Positions 23,901 through 34,158 of a DNA stretch of 64,000 bases are shown in pieces. The DNA is taken from contig JAJQJQ010000022.1 in assembly GCA_028622995.1 (NCBI GenBank), positions 3,224,001 through 3,288,000 on the forward strand, read 5' to 3'. The notes beneath the pieces are model-generated. The model saw nothing but the letters and a program-made list of their open reading frames with translations. It had not been told where the DNA came from and made no database searches. This DNA comes from Panagrolaimus kolymaensis (taxonomy: Eukaryota; Nematoda; Chromadorea; Rhabditida; Panagrolaimidae). The stretch's first letter is position 1. The number at the start of each line of letters is the position of its first letter. The translations under genes were made by a program, and so were the position numbers.

Positions 23901-25777
23901 TGATGGTGTTTGGGTTGAAATGGGGTTTTGTAACAGAAGGGCCCATGTGTAATTTGACTTATGGAATGGACCTCGAAATGGTTAAGATGTAGCCGAATAT
24001 GAGAAATATGGAAATGCATGGCTCGGGAAGCCGTTGATTATTGGAGATGATTTTTTTGTAAAATTTAGGAGGTCTGCCGAAGGCAGGGCTCCAAAATTTA
24101 CCATGAAAATGGAAAGTAAGCCCTAGACTCTGTTGTTTATTTTAATTGTATTGTTGTAGACACGCATTGATGTTTTCGTACTCTTTTTTTCCCAATTTTG
24201 CACCCTCAAAAAAACACATAATCTCCCCTTTAATAATTTTTTAGAATTCCTTAAAACAGATTCACTCTCTAGGTTTCTCAAAAAATATCTTAAAGTGTAC
24301 AATCTCCACGTTTTGTTTTGATTGTAAAAATGTAACGGTTTCGAAGATTTTCTTTGTGTGATTGTTTGTTTTGTTTGAGGGACTTACCGAAGGTAAGGCC
24401 CCAATGTTCTTGTATCAGCTTCTAATTGAGCTAAATCAATATCGGCTTTTCTTCGTTCATCAATAATTTTTTGTATTTCATCGTTAAGTTCTTTCACCTT
24501 TGGATTAGCTTTCTCTGATGGAGATAATGGCATATGCGAGAAACTCATTCTTAATGAAGGTGGGACTAAATGAGCTGGCAAAATTTCAGGAAGTTTAACA
24601 CCCAATTTTGCTTCTTTGATAATTTCCATCACAAGAGCAAACTGTTCAGAATTTAATCGGCCTGTTTTTACAATATCAACCAAACTCCAAATATGAGCAA
24701 GAGCTTGTTGAGAAAGGCCAGAACCCATTAAAGTAATTCGGGTATCCATTCCAGAAACATATCCATCATGATCTGTATCAAGACGATTAAATTCTTCTTC
24801 CCAAAGTTGTTTATCAATTGCAAAATCTGAAGTGGTGTTATCAAAAATTGATTTAATTCCTGTTGGTCGTGTATCTGAATGAAGGGAAGCAATGGATGAA
24901 GCTCGAGAATTAGATGACATTGGAGGGGCTAAACAATGTTTTAATATATAAATAGTAGAATAATTAAAAAAAAAACTAACGTAAAATTCTTGAAGATGTT
25001 GGAGATTGAACTGCACTTGTTCTTCGTGAGCCTGCCAAACTTCCTTTTCTTGCCAATGAATATGGGAGTCGATCAGGTAATGTATGGCTTTCAATGCATT
25101 TATAAACTAAATGCATTGCAACACACATTTCATGTAAGTCAAGCATTCCATCCCGGTCCATATCCGCTAATTCCCAAATTTTTGCTAATTGTACTTGCGA
25201 CAAATTTGAATTCAATAAAACCGGACGAACTTTTTCACCGCTCAATTTTCCACCAATTGGGCCAAGGCTGTTAAAAATTGCTTCATATTTTGCTTGTTCA
25301 ACCGGACTTATTTCCCATTCGCTTAAACCAGGTGTAACAGAAGGTGAAGCACGAGCTGAAGGTGGAATATTCGGAAACTTTGGAGCATCAAGAGAAAATC
25401 TTAATACAGCTTCAGTTGGTTGTTGGCCTTGTTGAACCGCTGCAACAAGTTTTAATGCAATGAAAACTCCACGTTTGTCCAAACTTCCAAGTTTTCTATA
25501 ATCCGCAACTTCCCATATCTAAAATATACTTGTCAATCAGGGAAAAATTTAGCAAAAAGATCTTACTATAGATAATGTTGGAACAGGTAGTCCAGAACCT
25601 CTAAGAAATTCGGCTGCTTGACCAGCAGGAATATCTGACAGATGAGTTGTATTTAACTACAAATGAACAAAATTTTAATGATGAAGATAAATTACAAGGA
25701 AAGATTACCTCTCTATAAAGTTTTTCATAATATTGTATATGCCCTTGTGCAATATCTACTTCCGTTAAATTAGCCAT
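20969..25777 (-). CDS. ehs-1: Eps15 homologue, endocytic EH-domain adaptor
   Basis: Seven exons (25777-25709, 25656-25567, 25518-24981, 24928-24388, 21872-21632, 21579-21104, 21056-20969) join to 680 residues. Order: a degenerate EH domain (about residues 10-100), a second EH domain with a canonical EF-hand loop (DMDRDGMLDLHE), a third (DTDHDGYVSG), a long coiled coil (about 400-560), and a tail with several DPF motifs (DPFKSADPF, KFDPFG, KDPFAQ, DPFGAS), which bind the AP-2 appendage. EH domains bind NPF peptides. The role is clathrin-mediated endocytosis and synaptic-vesicle recycling. The coiled coil is interrupted by a 2.5-kb intron made of two repeat copies. With donor 24387/24386 and acceptor before 21872 the frame is kept, but about eight codons (RTLGPYLR) come from the repeat itself. 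Confidence 0.93.
21868..23086. repeat. copy A of a 1.2-1.3-kb tandem repeat in the EHS-1 intron
   Basis: This unit starts TCTTCCTTTTTAAATTGGAG and ends CCCCAATGTTCTTGT on the plus strand. It matches the next unit (23090-24413) nearly base for base over long blocks, for example the stretch around CCGATAGCCTAGATC at 21937 and again at 23160. The plus strand is strongly G/T-rich (many GGTTTTTGGGTGG-like strings). Three short hairpins (CTGCCGAAGGCAG at 22384, CTGCCGTTAGGCAG at 22750, CTTACCGCAGGTAAG at 23056) each precede a GG.CCCCAA-like string. The unit carries, on the minus strand, a GTAAGT donor near its start and an AAAAAG/G acceptor at its end. Confidence 0.85.
23090..24413. repeat. copy B of the 1.2-1.3-kb tandem repeat in the EHS-1 intron
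   Basis: The same unit as copy A in the same orientation, separated by three bases (CTT). The hairpins are at 23730, 24074 and 24383. It is about 100 bp longer than copy A, mostly because of extra 44-bp tandem repeats. Its minus-strand donor (GTAAGT, 24387-24382) is the one used by the EHS-1 gene. No transposase-like open frame is visible. The family is not one I recognise; hairpins near module ends recall Helitron-like ends, but CTRR termini are not evident. Confidence 0.85.
23387..23529. repeat. 44-bp tandem repeat, about 3.2 copies
   Basis: Units begin at 23387, 23431 and 23475, each starting AGTTGTTTTTGGTGAGATG and containing GTAAGATGGTTTT, followed by a partial unit at 23519. The corresponding part of copy A (about 22216-22275) has fewer, more diverged units, so the array expanded in copy B. 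Confidence 0.9.
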
Positions 25778-26265
25778 TAATAATAAATATAAAAATAAAT
25801 AATGAGAATTGAGAATTTATTAAAGTGAATCACTCAAGGATTACCGCAATAAAAAATTGAGCAAGAGAAAAAAAATCGAATAAAGCTGACAGAATAATTC
25901 TTGGAGCGAAATGCTTAGAGGAAGACAACAAAAAATTGGAAAAACGATAAATAAAAAAACGAGCAACCAAAAATTGAGACTTCAAGTTAGGCAACGGCAT
26001 GCATACATACATACACACGTTCACATAAACAAACAAACGCATTGAGTGAGAAGAAATTCAATAAAATGGAAGAGATTTGCTACAAAGCTTTTTAAAGCCT
26101 CAACAAAGGTAAAAAAAACTCCATCAATACATTCAGCTGATTATAGCTAAGAAACGTGAAAACAAAAAAGTAATTAAAAAATGTGAATAAGACATTTATT
26201 TACAATATGTTAAATTTCATACATACATCAATCAGTTAATATCAATGGTATCATGAATGAGATAA

Positions 26266-26935
26266 TTAGGTATCAGATGAGTAATGACGAAGACCACGAC
26301 GTGCATCTAAAATCAAACATTTAAATATTTTTAATGACAAAAAAATCAAAAACTTACAATAATGTTTGTCAACATTTCGTGGCATAGATACAGTATCCAA
26401 TGGAATATCGACGAAATTATCATCATTGCATTTAGGAGAATTGTAGTTGACAAGATTGAATGGTGGAATAATATCAGGTCGAATTGGAGTTAGTGGCTGA
26501 TTAAGATTTTCTCCATTTTGTTTTGTTGTTGTAACTTTGTAAGATTTGAGAACAGGCTGTCCATTAGATTGAGCATAGATAGTTTGTTGAACTTTTGTTA
26601 TTTTTGTTTGAGGTGGAGGAGCTTGAATTGGAAGGATTGCACCACCACCGCATCGTTTCTTTGAATCTTCTTTGTTACAGCAAATATAATAGCAGAGAAA
26701 TAAAATGAAGCAAATCAGAAGCAAAGCCACGATAATGATAAGAACATTATCTTCCAAGAAGGATGATGCTGCTACAGTTGTTGAAAAAACACCATCACCA
26801 TTTTGAATGAAAGTTGAATTTGAGGAAACATTTGAAGTGAAATTTTCATTATAGATGTCTAATTGAAGTGATGAATCCATTATAGTCGTCGACGCAGTTT
26901 TGTCAGTTGCAATCAATGGCAATGAAATGAGATTC
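26266..26935 (-). CDS. small single-pass membrane protein, function unknown
   Basis: The main exon (26935-26358) and a short last exon (26305-26266) join in phase and end RRGLRHYSSDT. The product has a short Asn/Ser/Thr-rich N-terminal part with several N-glycosylation sites (NFTSN, NSTF), one strong TM segment (about IIIVALLLICFILFLCYYICC), a Cys/basic stop-transfer and a 120-residue Pro/Thr/Gln-rich tail. The start is uncertain. The first in-frame ATG is at 26880, but the frame stays open to a TTTTTAG acceptor at 26936 and that added part (ISLPLIA) looks like the end of a signal peptide, so an upstream exon is likely. I do not recognise the family. Confidence 0.6.
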
Positions 26936-27375
26936 TAAAAAGTTACCAACGTTTTTATTTAGAGAAATGTTGAGAAATTTGTTGCGAAAAAATGAAATAT
27001 GCATATTTACGAAAGTGGTTTAATAATTATTGAAGCCATTGGTAATGAGAGCTGCTGAAAAGATTTGAATATACTTTCGGTGTATAATAGTAACATAGTC
27101 AAAAAACTAATATAAATTTTTTTATTTATAACCCTTCTAAGGCAATGTGTCTAAAGGCATTTGAAATGTACTAATGACAAAGCGGTATGGTATGACAAGA
27201 AATTACAGTTTGGAAAAAAAGTTCGACATTGATTGTTGATGTAATGCCTTCATTTTCTTTTTGACACTGTGCAGTCATTTTCAATGAAATCAAATTTTTT
27301 CACTTTTTATTGGAAGAAAAATGTTTGTAAAATATATAAAAAAAACAAAAGATAAGAAAATTTAACAATTATATC
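26936..27375. other. intergenic region
   Basis: Upstream of the small membrane protein and downstream of glycine decarboxylase. It may contain an unlocated first exon of the membrane protein; I could not join one in frame. Confidence 0.35.
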
Positions 27376-30300
27376 TTATTTGTAGCTATCCATTGGTGGG
27401 CATGAGCAAACTAGGTTTATATCACCATATTTGTCGTCGATTCGTCCAACAGAAGGCCATAATTTGCTATGGCACCATTCTGCTGGGAATGCAGCCAATT
27501 CGCGAGAATATGGTCGATCCCAATTACTATCAACACATACAGGAAGAGTGTGAGGAGCCATCTAAAAAACTTGTTTGTACATACATATTTATGAATGGAG
27601 TAATAAATTTTCACCTTTAATGGATTAATGTCTCGATCTAAAAGACCTTCTTCAACTCTTTGAATTTCTTCACGAATTGAAAGCATTGAATCAACAAAAC
27701 GATCCATTTCAGCTTTATCTTCACTTTCGGTGGGTTCAATCATTAAACAATCATGAACGGGCCAAGCCATAGTGGGTGAATGAAACCCATAATCCATTAG
27801 TCTTTTTGCAATATCAACCACATCAATTCCAGCTGATTTTTTAAACGGCTTACAATCAATAATAAATTCATGGGCATTCATTCCTTGTTCATCTTTATAA
27901 ACAACTCGATATCCGCCTTCTTCAAGTCGTTTAGCCATATAATTGGCATTTAAAACAGCAACCTGTGATGCTTGTCTTAAACCATCTCCACCCATAAGTC
28001 GAATGTATGCCCATGTAATTGTGAGAATACTTGATGAACCCCATGGAGTTCCAGCTACAGCTCCTTCAGATCTACCAATCATTGGAATTACAGGATGACC
28101 AGGCAAAAATGGCGCTAAATGACTCTTAACTCCAATGGGACCCATTCCAGGTCCGCCACCGCCATGAGGAATGCAGAAAGTTTTGTGTAAATTCAAGTGG
28201 GAGACATCGCTACCCTATAAAAAAAACCATAATCTATTTTTCTTTGTTAATTATAAAAAAATTCGAACATAATCACCAGGCCTACATAGGCCTACTTGTG
28301 CATTGAAATTGGCACCATCTAAATAAACTTGGCCGCCATTTTCATGGATTTTATTACAGACATCAACTATGGAAGATTCAAAAACTCCATGAGTTGACGG
28401 ATAAGTAATCATAATTGCTGCAAGTTCATCCTTGTATTTATCAACCTAAAAATGGAATTTTTTTAAGAATGAAAAATTTTTAGGAAGAAATATTATTTAT
28501 TACTTTAGCACATAAATCTTTGTAATTAATATTTCCATGTTTATCTGATTCAACAGGGCATACTTTGAAATTTGCTAATTGTGCTGAAGCTGGATTTGTT
28601 CCATGAGCAGAAGAAGGAATCAAACAAATCTAAAATATTTAAAAATAATAAATATCGTTTTCAAACACATAAAGCAGTTGTAATTCAAAAGGTCAAACAA
28701 ATTTTTTGCAAAAGGCAAACCTTTCGTTGTTCTTGTCCAATGGAAGCTAAATATTCCCTAATTGCTAATAACCCAGCATATTCACCATTTGCACCTGAAT
28801 TAGGTTGCAATGAAAATCTATCATAACCAGTCATTTCACAAAGCCATTTTTCTAAGTCATTGAAAATTTGTTGATAGCCTCGAGTTTGATCAGTTGGAGC
28901 AAAAGGATGAATGTTGGAAAATAGTGGCCATGTCATTGGAATTAATTCTGCACTAGCATTCAATTTCATGGTGCATGATCCAAGTGGAATCATAGAATGA
29001 ACGAGTGAAAGATCTTTGTTTTCAAGTCGTTTCATGTATCGAATAATTTGGGATTCACTGTGATATTTATTAAAGATTTCATGGGATAAATATGGCGAAC
29101 GACGAGCATGATCTGTATTTCCAACAAGTGGACACGAGGTTCTATTAATTTCTTTTTCAATGGTTATTCGATCAATATCAATCCCAAATATGTGAAGAAT
29201 ATCTTGAATATCTTGAGAGAGAATAGTTTCATCCAAAGCAATTCCAACATAACCATCATCAAAATGTCTAAGATTAATAGATTTTTCTTCACATTTAACT
29301 CTCAAATCCATCATATTTTTCGGTTTAACTTTAATTGTATCAAAATAAACTGAATGTGCTACATCAAAATCATTTTTACGTAATTCTAAAATTTTAGTGA
29401 TAAATAAAGAGAAAATTATAACCAAATCTTACGTTCAGCTAAATAAGCGGCGGATTTATGAATGGCTTTTGCAATCGACTGTAATCTTTGAGGTCCATGA
29501 TAAACTACATACATGGCAGCAATATTTGCGGGTAAAGCTTGAGCAGTACAAATATTTGATGTGGCTTTATCTCTATATTAAAAAAAATGTATATACAAAT
29601 GATTATTACTGGACAAACCTTCTGATATGTTGTTCTCGAGTTTGTAACGCTAAACGATAAGCTTTATTTCCTTGTGCATCTCTAAAATTATGCAGTTATT
29701 TTAAACTTGTATTAATATAACCATACTTTGAAATTCCAACAATTCTTCCTGGCATTGAACGAGCAAGGGAATTTTTATTATCCTTTTTAGCAACAGCCAT
29801 AAAACCAGGATGTGGACCACCATAACCTAGAGGGAGACCAAATCGTTGTGCTGAACCTACAGCAATATCTGCGCCCAAATCACCTGGTGGTCGAATCATT
29901 GTAAGTGAAAGTAAATCACAAGCCATAATAACAAGGCCACCAGCGTTGTGAGTATTTTCAATTAAATTTTGTAAATCAAAAATCTTTCCTTCGGTATCTG
30001 GATATTGAACAATAACCCCAGCGACATCACGTGTTACAGTAGGGTTTTCAATATCTTCAATTGGAATTAAAGTTATATCCAATGGCCTAAAATAAATAAT
30101 CCAGATAGTTTTAATGTCCCCTTAGATCATAAACTTATTACTCGGCTCTTGTTTTCAATACAGCCAAATTTTGAGGGTGCAATTTTTTATCATACAAGAT
30201 GGTGTATCGTTTTGTTGCTCTTACAGCTAAACAAATTGCTTCTGCGCATGCTGTAGCTTCATCAAGTAATGATGCATTTGAAATATCAAGTGCAGTTAAA

Positions 30301-30806
30301 TCACAAATCATTGTTTGAAAATTTAATAAACTTTCAAGTCGCCCTTGAGCTATTTCAGGTTGATAAGGTGTATATGGAGAGGTCCATCCAGCATTTTGCA
30401 ACATATTTCGAATAATCACTTTGGGTACAATACAGTCATAATAGCCCATTCCAATATAAGATCGGTAGCTTTTATTTTTTGAACTTATTTCCCGAAGTTC
30501 CAATAGCATTCGCCATTCATCAAGTGCGGGAGGAAGCTGAAGATTTCGATTGAGTCTAATGGCTTCTGGAACATTGGTATTCGTGACTGAATCTAAATCC
30601 TAAAATTCAAAGAGATTTTTTGAGAAGACAACCGTTTTTCAACTTACTTTAAAGCCCAAATAATTTAACATTTGTTGCTTTTCCAATTCTGATGGACCAA
30701 TGTGTCGATCAGCAAAGCAATCATAATTGAAAAATCTTCGAGATGCATAAGCCAATTCATGAGGCAAACGACGGCTTAGTTGAAAAAGTTTCAATGGTAG
30801 ACTCAT
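27376..30806 (-). CDS. gldc: glycine dehydrogenase (decarboxylating), P-protein of the glycine cleavage system
   Basis: Ten exons (30806-30648, 30599-30142, 30086-29727, 29681-29619, 29572-29433, 29385-28721, 28629-28504, 28445-28269, 28214-27615, 27561-27376) join to 977 residues, the normal full length. The PLP lysine lies in [18 protein letters not shown]. Other landmarks are [51 protein letters not shown] and [14 protein letters not shown]. The first 25 residues are basic and lack acids apart from one Glu, as expected of a mitochondrial presequence. The enzyme decarboxylates glycine and passes the aminomethyl group to lipoylated H-protein in the mitochondrial matrix. The donor at 28268 (GTTCGA) is unusual but gives the conserved RPGDYGSDVSHL join. 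Confidence 0.97.
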
Positions 30807-31305
30807 TTTTGAAGTGAATCAACACTGACCGCAATCAAATCAGTCAACCCTATCAGACTACTTTTTTTTCACAACAAAATGAAACTTTTGCTTTTTTTGT
30901 GTAAAGTATCTTTGATTGTTGTCCCAATAAACGTTATCAAAAAAGTAATAACTTGATTTGCGCAGTGTGTGTGTGTCTGCAATTATTTTTGGAGTACATC
31001 GCTTTCAAATGATAAGAAAAAAATGAACCTTAAAGGAAGAATCCAATTCTAATAAAAATCAAAATGTTGAAGAAGGAATAATTCTGAGACCAAAGAGCAA
31101 TGGCAAAATAAAAGTTTGTAAAATTTGTTCAAACTTTTATACGAAAAACTAGAGCACAAGAATGATAAGATCAGATAACAAGAAAAAAACGTTTTTTTCC
31201 CGTCGAATAAAAACATTGTCCAGAAAAAAATTTTTATTGTAATAAAAAAACAGTTAAATAATGGAACAAATGTGTAAAAAAGTGTCAAGTAAAAATATAA
31301 AACCA
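30807..31305. other. intergenic region
   Basis: Shared flank of glycine decarboxylase (5') and the RanBP3-like gene (3'). I see no gene; an open frame at 31049-31309 is low-complexity and overlaps the stop of the RanBP3-like gene. Confidence 0.4.
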
Positions 31306-32407
31306 TCACTCCGAAGTTGAAGAGGCATTAGAATCATTGCCATCATTTTCTTCTTCATCACCATCGGAATCATCTCCACCAGTGTTCAATTTTTTAGTCT
31401 TTTCATTTATGCTGTCAGTATCTTCTTCATTTTTACGCTTCTTTGGTAATACAGCAACAACCGCTTGAGTTTCTTCCTTGATTCTTTGACGAAGGAGTGC
31501 AATCAGCTGAGAGATTATTGATGGCGTTGATTGAATTAGGAACAATTGAGGAACTTCACAATCAGGAACATGCGCAGAAATTTTTATGCGTTTTTCAGAA
31601 ACCGATTCAAAGACCATTTCAGGGAAGAGCAAAGAATTTAATAAAACTTTTTGAGTACCAGAGCTTCGAGCAACTAAAAAATGAAGGTTAAAGTATGGAA
31701 AATGGAGACAAGTAAACTTACCTAACCGAGATCCACCATCGCTATCAAATGCATTTGGTTCATTTAAGCGCAAAGTTCCAGGCCCTTTTTCTTTCCATTG
31801 TTTAGATTCAACATCGTATTGAAAGAATTTACAAGCAGCCTAAAAATGAATGGATAATTATTAAGATGTAAATAAGAAGCAAAAAAATTACACTAAAGAC
31901 GTTAACTTCATCTTCTTCACCAGTCTTAGGTTTTTCAACGGTTTTGGATTCGCCTTGTGATAACTTCTTTTCGCCTGCAGCATTTAACCAATCACCAGAT
32001 GTTGAAGCATTGGACTAAAAAAACAAGTATTAACAACAAAATAAGAAAAACAAGAAACTTACAGCAAATCCCTCAGATTTTTTTGCAGCAAAAGCTTGAA
32101 AAATTTGTGAAGCACTTTTTGGACTATCATCTTTCTTATCCTACAATAAATGAACATATGTAAATATTAAAAGAATTAAGAAATAACAACAAACATTTTC
32201 TCCAGCTTTTGAAAATAAACCAGATCCAAAGACATGTCCAGTATTACCACGATTGGTTGCTGATATTTCAGATGTTGATTTTGATTCACTTTCATTCTTT
32301 TCTTTATCATTCGTTAAGCTAATATTAAAACCTTTTGAGCCAAGAGTTGATTTGTTTTGATTCCATAATTGACTTGCCGCTGCTGCAAAGCTAGCTTTTT
32401 CTGACAT
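31306..32407 (-). CDS. Ran-binding protein 3-like, RanBD nuclear export cofactor
   Basis: Five exons (32407-32195, 32140-32063, 32014-31892, 31839-31722, 31673-31306) join to 299 residues. The central part is a Ran-binding domain of RanBP3 type: TGEEDEVNVFSAACKFFQYD, then WKEKGPGTLRLNE, SRLVARSSGTQKVLLN and FPEMVFE. The N-terminal part is Ser/Lys-rich with FGSG (nucleoporin-like) and the C-terminus has a basic NLS-like PKKRKNE and a very acidic tail (DDSDGDEEENDGND). In other animals RanBP3 helps CRM1 bind cargo and RanGTP. NUP50-type or nucleoporin RanBD proteins are the alternative, but the EVNVF start fits RanBP3 better. Confidence 0.85.
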
Positions 32408-32955
32408 GGTTTAAGCTGAAATTAAAACAAATATAAATATTTAAGCAAGTAATACATAGCACGAAAAGTTTATAATAAAAGCAAAAATAACCAAAGAAAC
32501 GTTGAAAAAAAAGAAATATCAAAGTTGCGCAATTTTTTAAAAACTGCTCTTCAAAAAACTTTGCATTTCGTTTTGGGATTTTTTTCAATTGCTTTACACG
32601 ATATCGTTAGCTAAAAAATTGCTACAACACCTTTTCATTGTTGCGTAAAACTATTACAAATAAGCTTCATCTTTTTCGTATCCTTTAATTGTTGTTGTTT
32701 ATTTCGAAGTTTCGTCATTCAGCATTATTATTTAATCAAATAATTTGTCTTTTTTGTATTATATCTTGTAAAACTACCGTAACCTGAGGATGCAAAAAAA
32801 AAAAACGCTGATTTTGCTACAAATAATTTCCTCAATCATGCGAAAGTCTTGATTCTCTATAGTAAAATGATTTATTTTTTTATATACCTGTTTTGTCAAA
32901 GTTAAAAAAAGTTAAAGCAACATGTGTTAAGAGATCCATAAAATTTGAACTAATG
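32408..32955. other. intergenic region
   Basis: AT-rich flank between the RanBP3-like and DUSP genes, both on the minus strand; no gene seen. Confidence 0.4.
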
Positions 32956-33720
32956 TTATGGCTGTGCATAGAGAGTATGAGTGTGAAGGCAATCTTCATG
33001 AAATTGAGAATCAAAAGCTTTAAAGTTTTGGCAAAGATTTCTAAGGCGATTACGTTCTTCCTGATTTATCTGAAAAATCAAAGAATAAATAGAGAGCATT
33101 AATAAAAATCGATTTACTCCTTGGCTAAATTTATATAATTGCATTCGAAAACCAAAATTTGGTTTTGCAATCGACCGTTTGGATTCAATGTAAGCAATGG
33201 CGGCGGGATACGAGAGTTTTGTACATGAGAGCAAATAAGCTGCAGCAAAGCAAATGCTTCTACTAACACCGACGAGACAGTGAATTAAAACATTGGCTGA
33301 AATTTTAATTTGGATTTCAACAAATTTGAAGAGATTGCTTACTTCCAGAAAGTCGAGCTCGATGGATAAATTCATTAACTATAGGAACGTGTGGTAAAAT
33401 ATTTTCCTGTGGACTGTCGCTTAATTTTATTACCAAATGTGTTTTTTCTAAAAAAATTTGATCATTAAAATCAATGCGGCGAATAAATTCATACCATCGA
33501 ATCCAATTAAAGGCCTTTCAAAATCCAAAATGCTAACAATACAACTAATTTTATGCCGCTGAAGTATTTCTTTATCCTGAGCATCGCGTAATCCTCCGAC
33601 ATATAACCCTGGTAAAAGTAAATCAACACCTCGACTTCCTCGATCACGAAATTGACGAAGACCAGATACAGCAGCAGAAATGCGTTGATCAGTTGATTCA
33701 GTCATGAATGATGACGACAT
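32956..33720 (-). CDS. dual-specificity phosphatase, DUSP22/15-like
   Basis: Four exons (33720-33495, 33447-33343, 33296-33118, 33069-32956) join to 207 residues. The catalytic P-loop is HCLVGVSRS (Cys-X5-Arg). The general-acid Asp is in LSDSPQEN. The domain starts LLLPGLYVGGLRDAQD and includes ILDFERP and RSIAKPNFGFRMQLYKF, closest to the small atypical DUSPs of the DUSP22 (JKAP) group. There is no kinase-interaction (rhodanese) domain. No N-terminal myristoylation glycine (MG) is seen, unlike vertebrate DUSP22. Substrates cannot be read from the sequence. Confidence 0.92.
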
Positions 33721-34158
33721 TCTAGCTAGCGGTTAAAGAAGTTGTTGGAAATGCCAAATTTGGAAAAAGCAAGCCTCTTCCATTCCCGGAAGAATCGATT
33801 AAAGTTTGGGGAGAAGAAGAAGAAGCAAGCCACCAAGGCAGCTGGTTGGTTAATGTTAAAAAGCTTGGAATAATAAAAGCGTTCTGTTTCGTGTTGAGAT
33901 TTACTTTAGTTACTTATTTGCTAGAAGCAATATAAGTAGTATCTTAACGTAATTCACTTTGTAAATACAAAATTCATTAAAGAAAATAAATTTGTAAGGC
34001 TACAGTACAAATACATAAAGATACTGTAGAGCTCCATCATCTTCAGTAGTTCATATTCCTCGACATTTCGCCAATAGACAAATTTTTGGTTCAAGATTTT
34101 CTCAGTTTCAATAACCTTCGATCTTCCTTCCTTTTATTTTTTCAAATCAAACAACACC
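33721..34158. other. divergent intergenic region between DUSP (-) and PIG-K (+)
   Basis: The two genes point away from each other across about 440 bp, so this holds both promoters. I see no further feature that I can support. Confidence 0.4.

Noticed and set aside
22384..24397. Helitron identity for the intron repeat
   Set aside because: Hairpins near module ends suggested it, but I see no CTRR terminus and no Rep/helicase remnant; kept as an unassigned repeat.
21868..24413. CRISPR-like array
   Set aside because: The repeated units are long, adjacent and in a nematode intron; there are no regular short repeats with unique spacers.
27393..27620. Plus-strand 75-codon frame
   Set aside because: Antisense shadow of the last exon of glycine decarboxylase.
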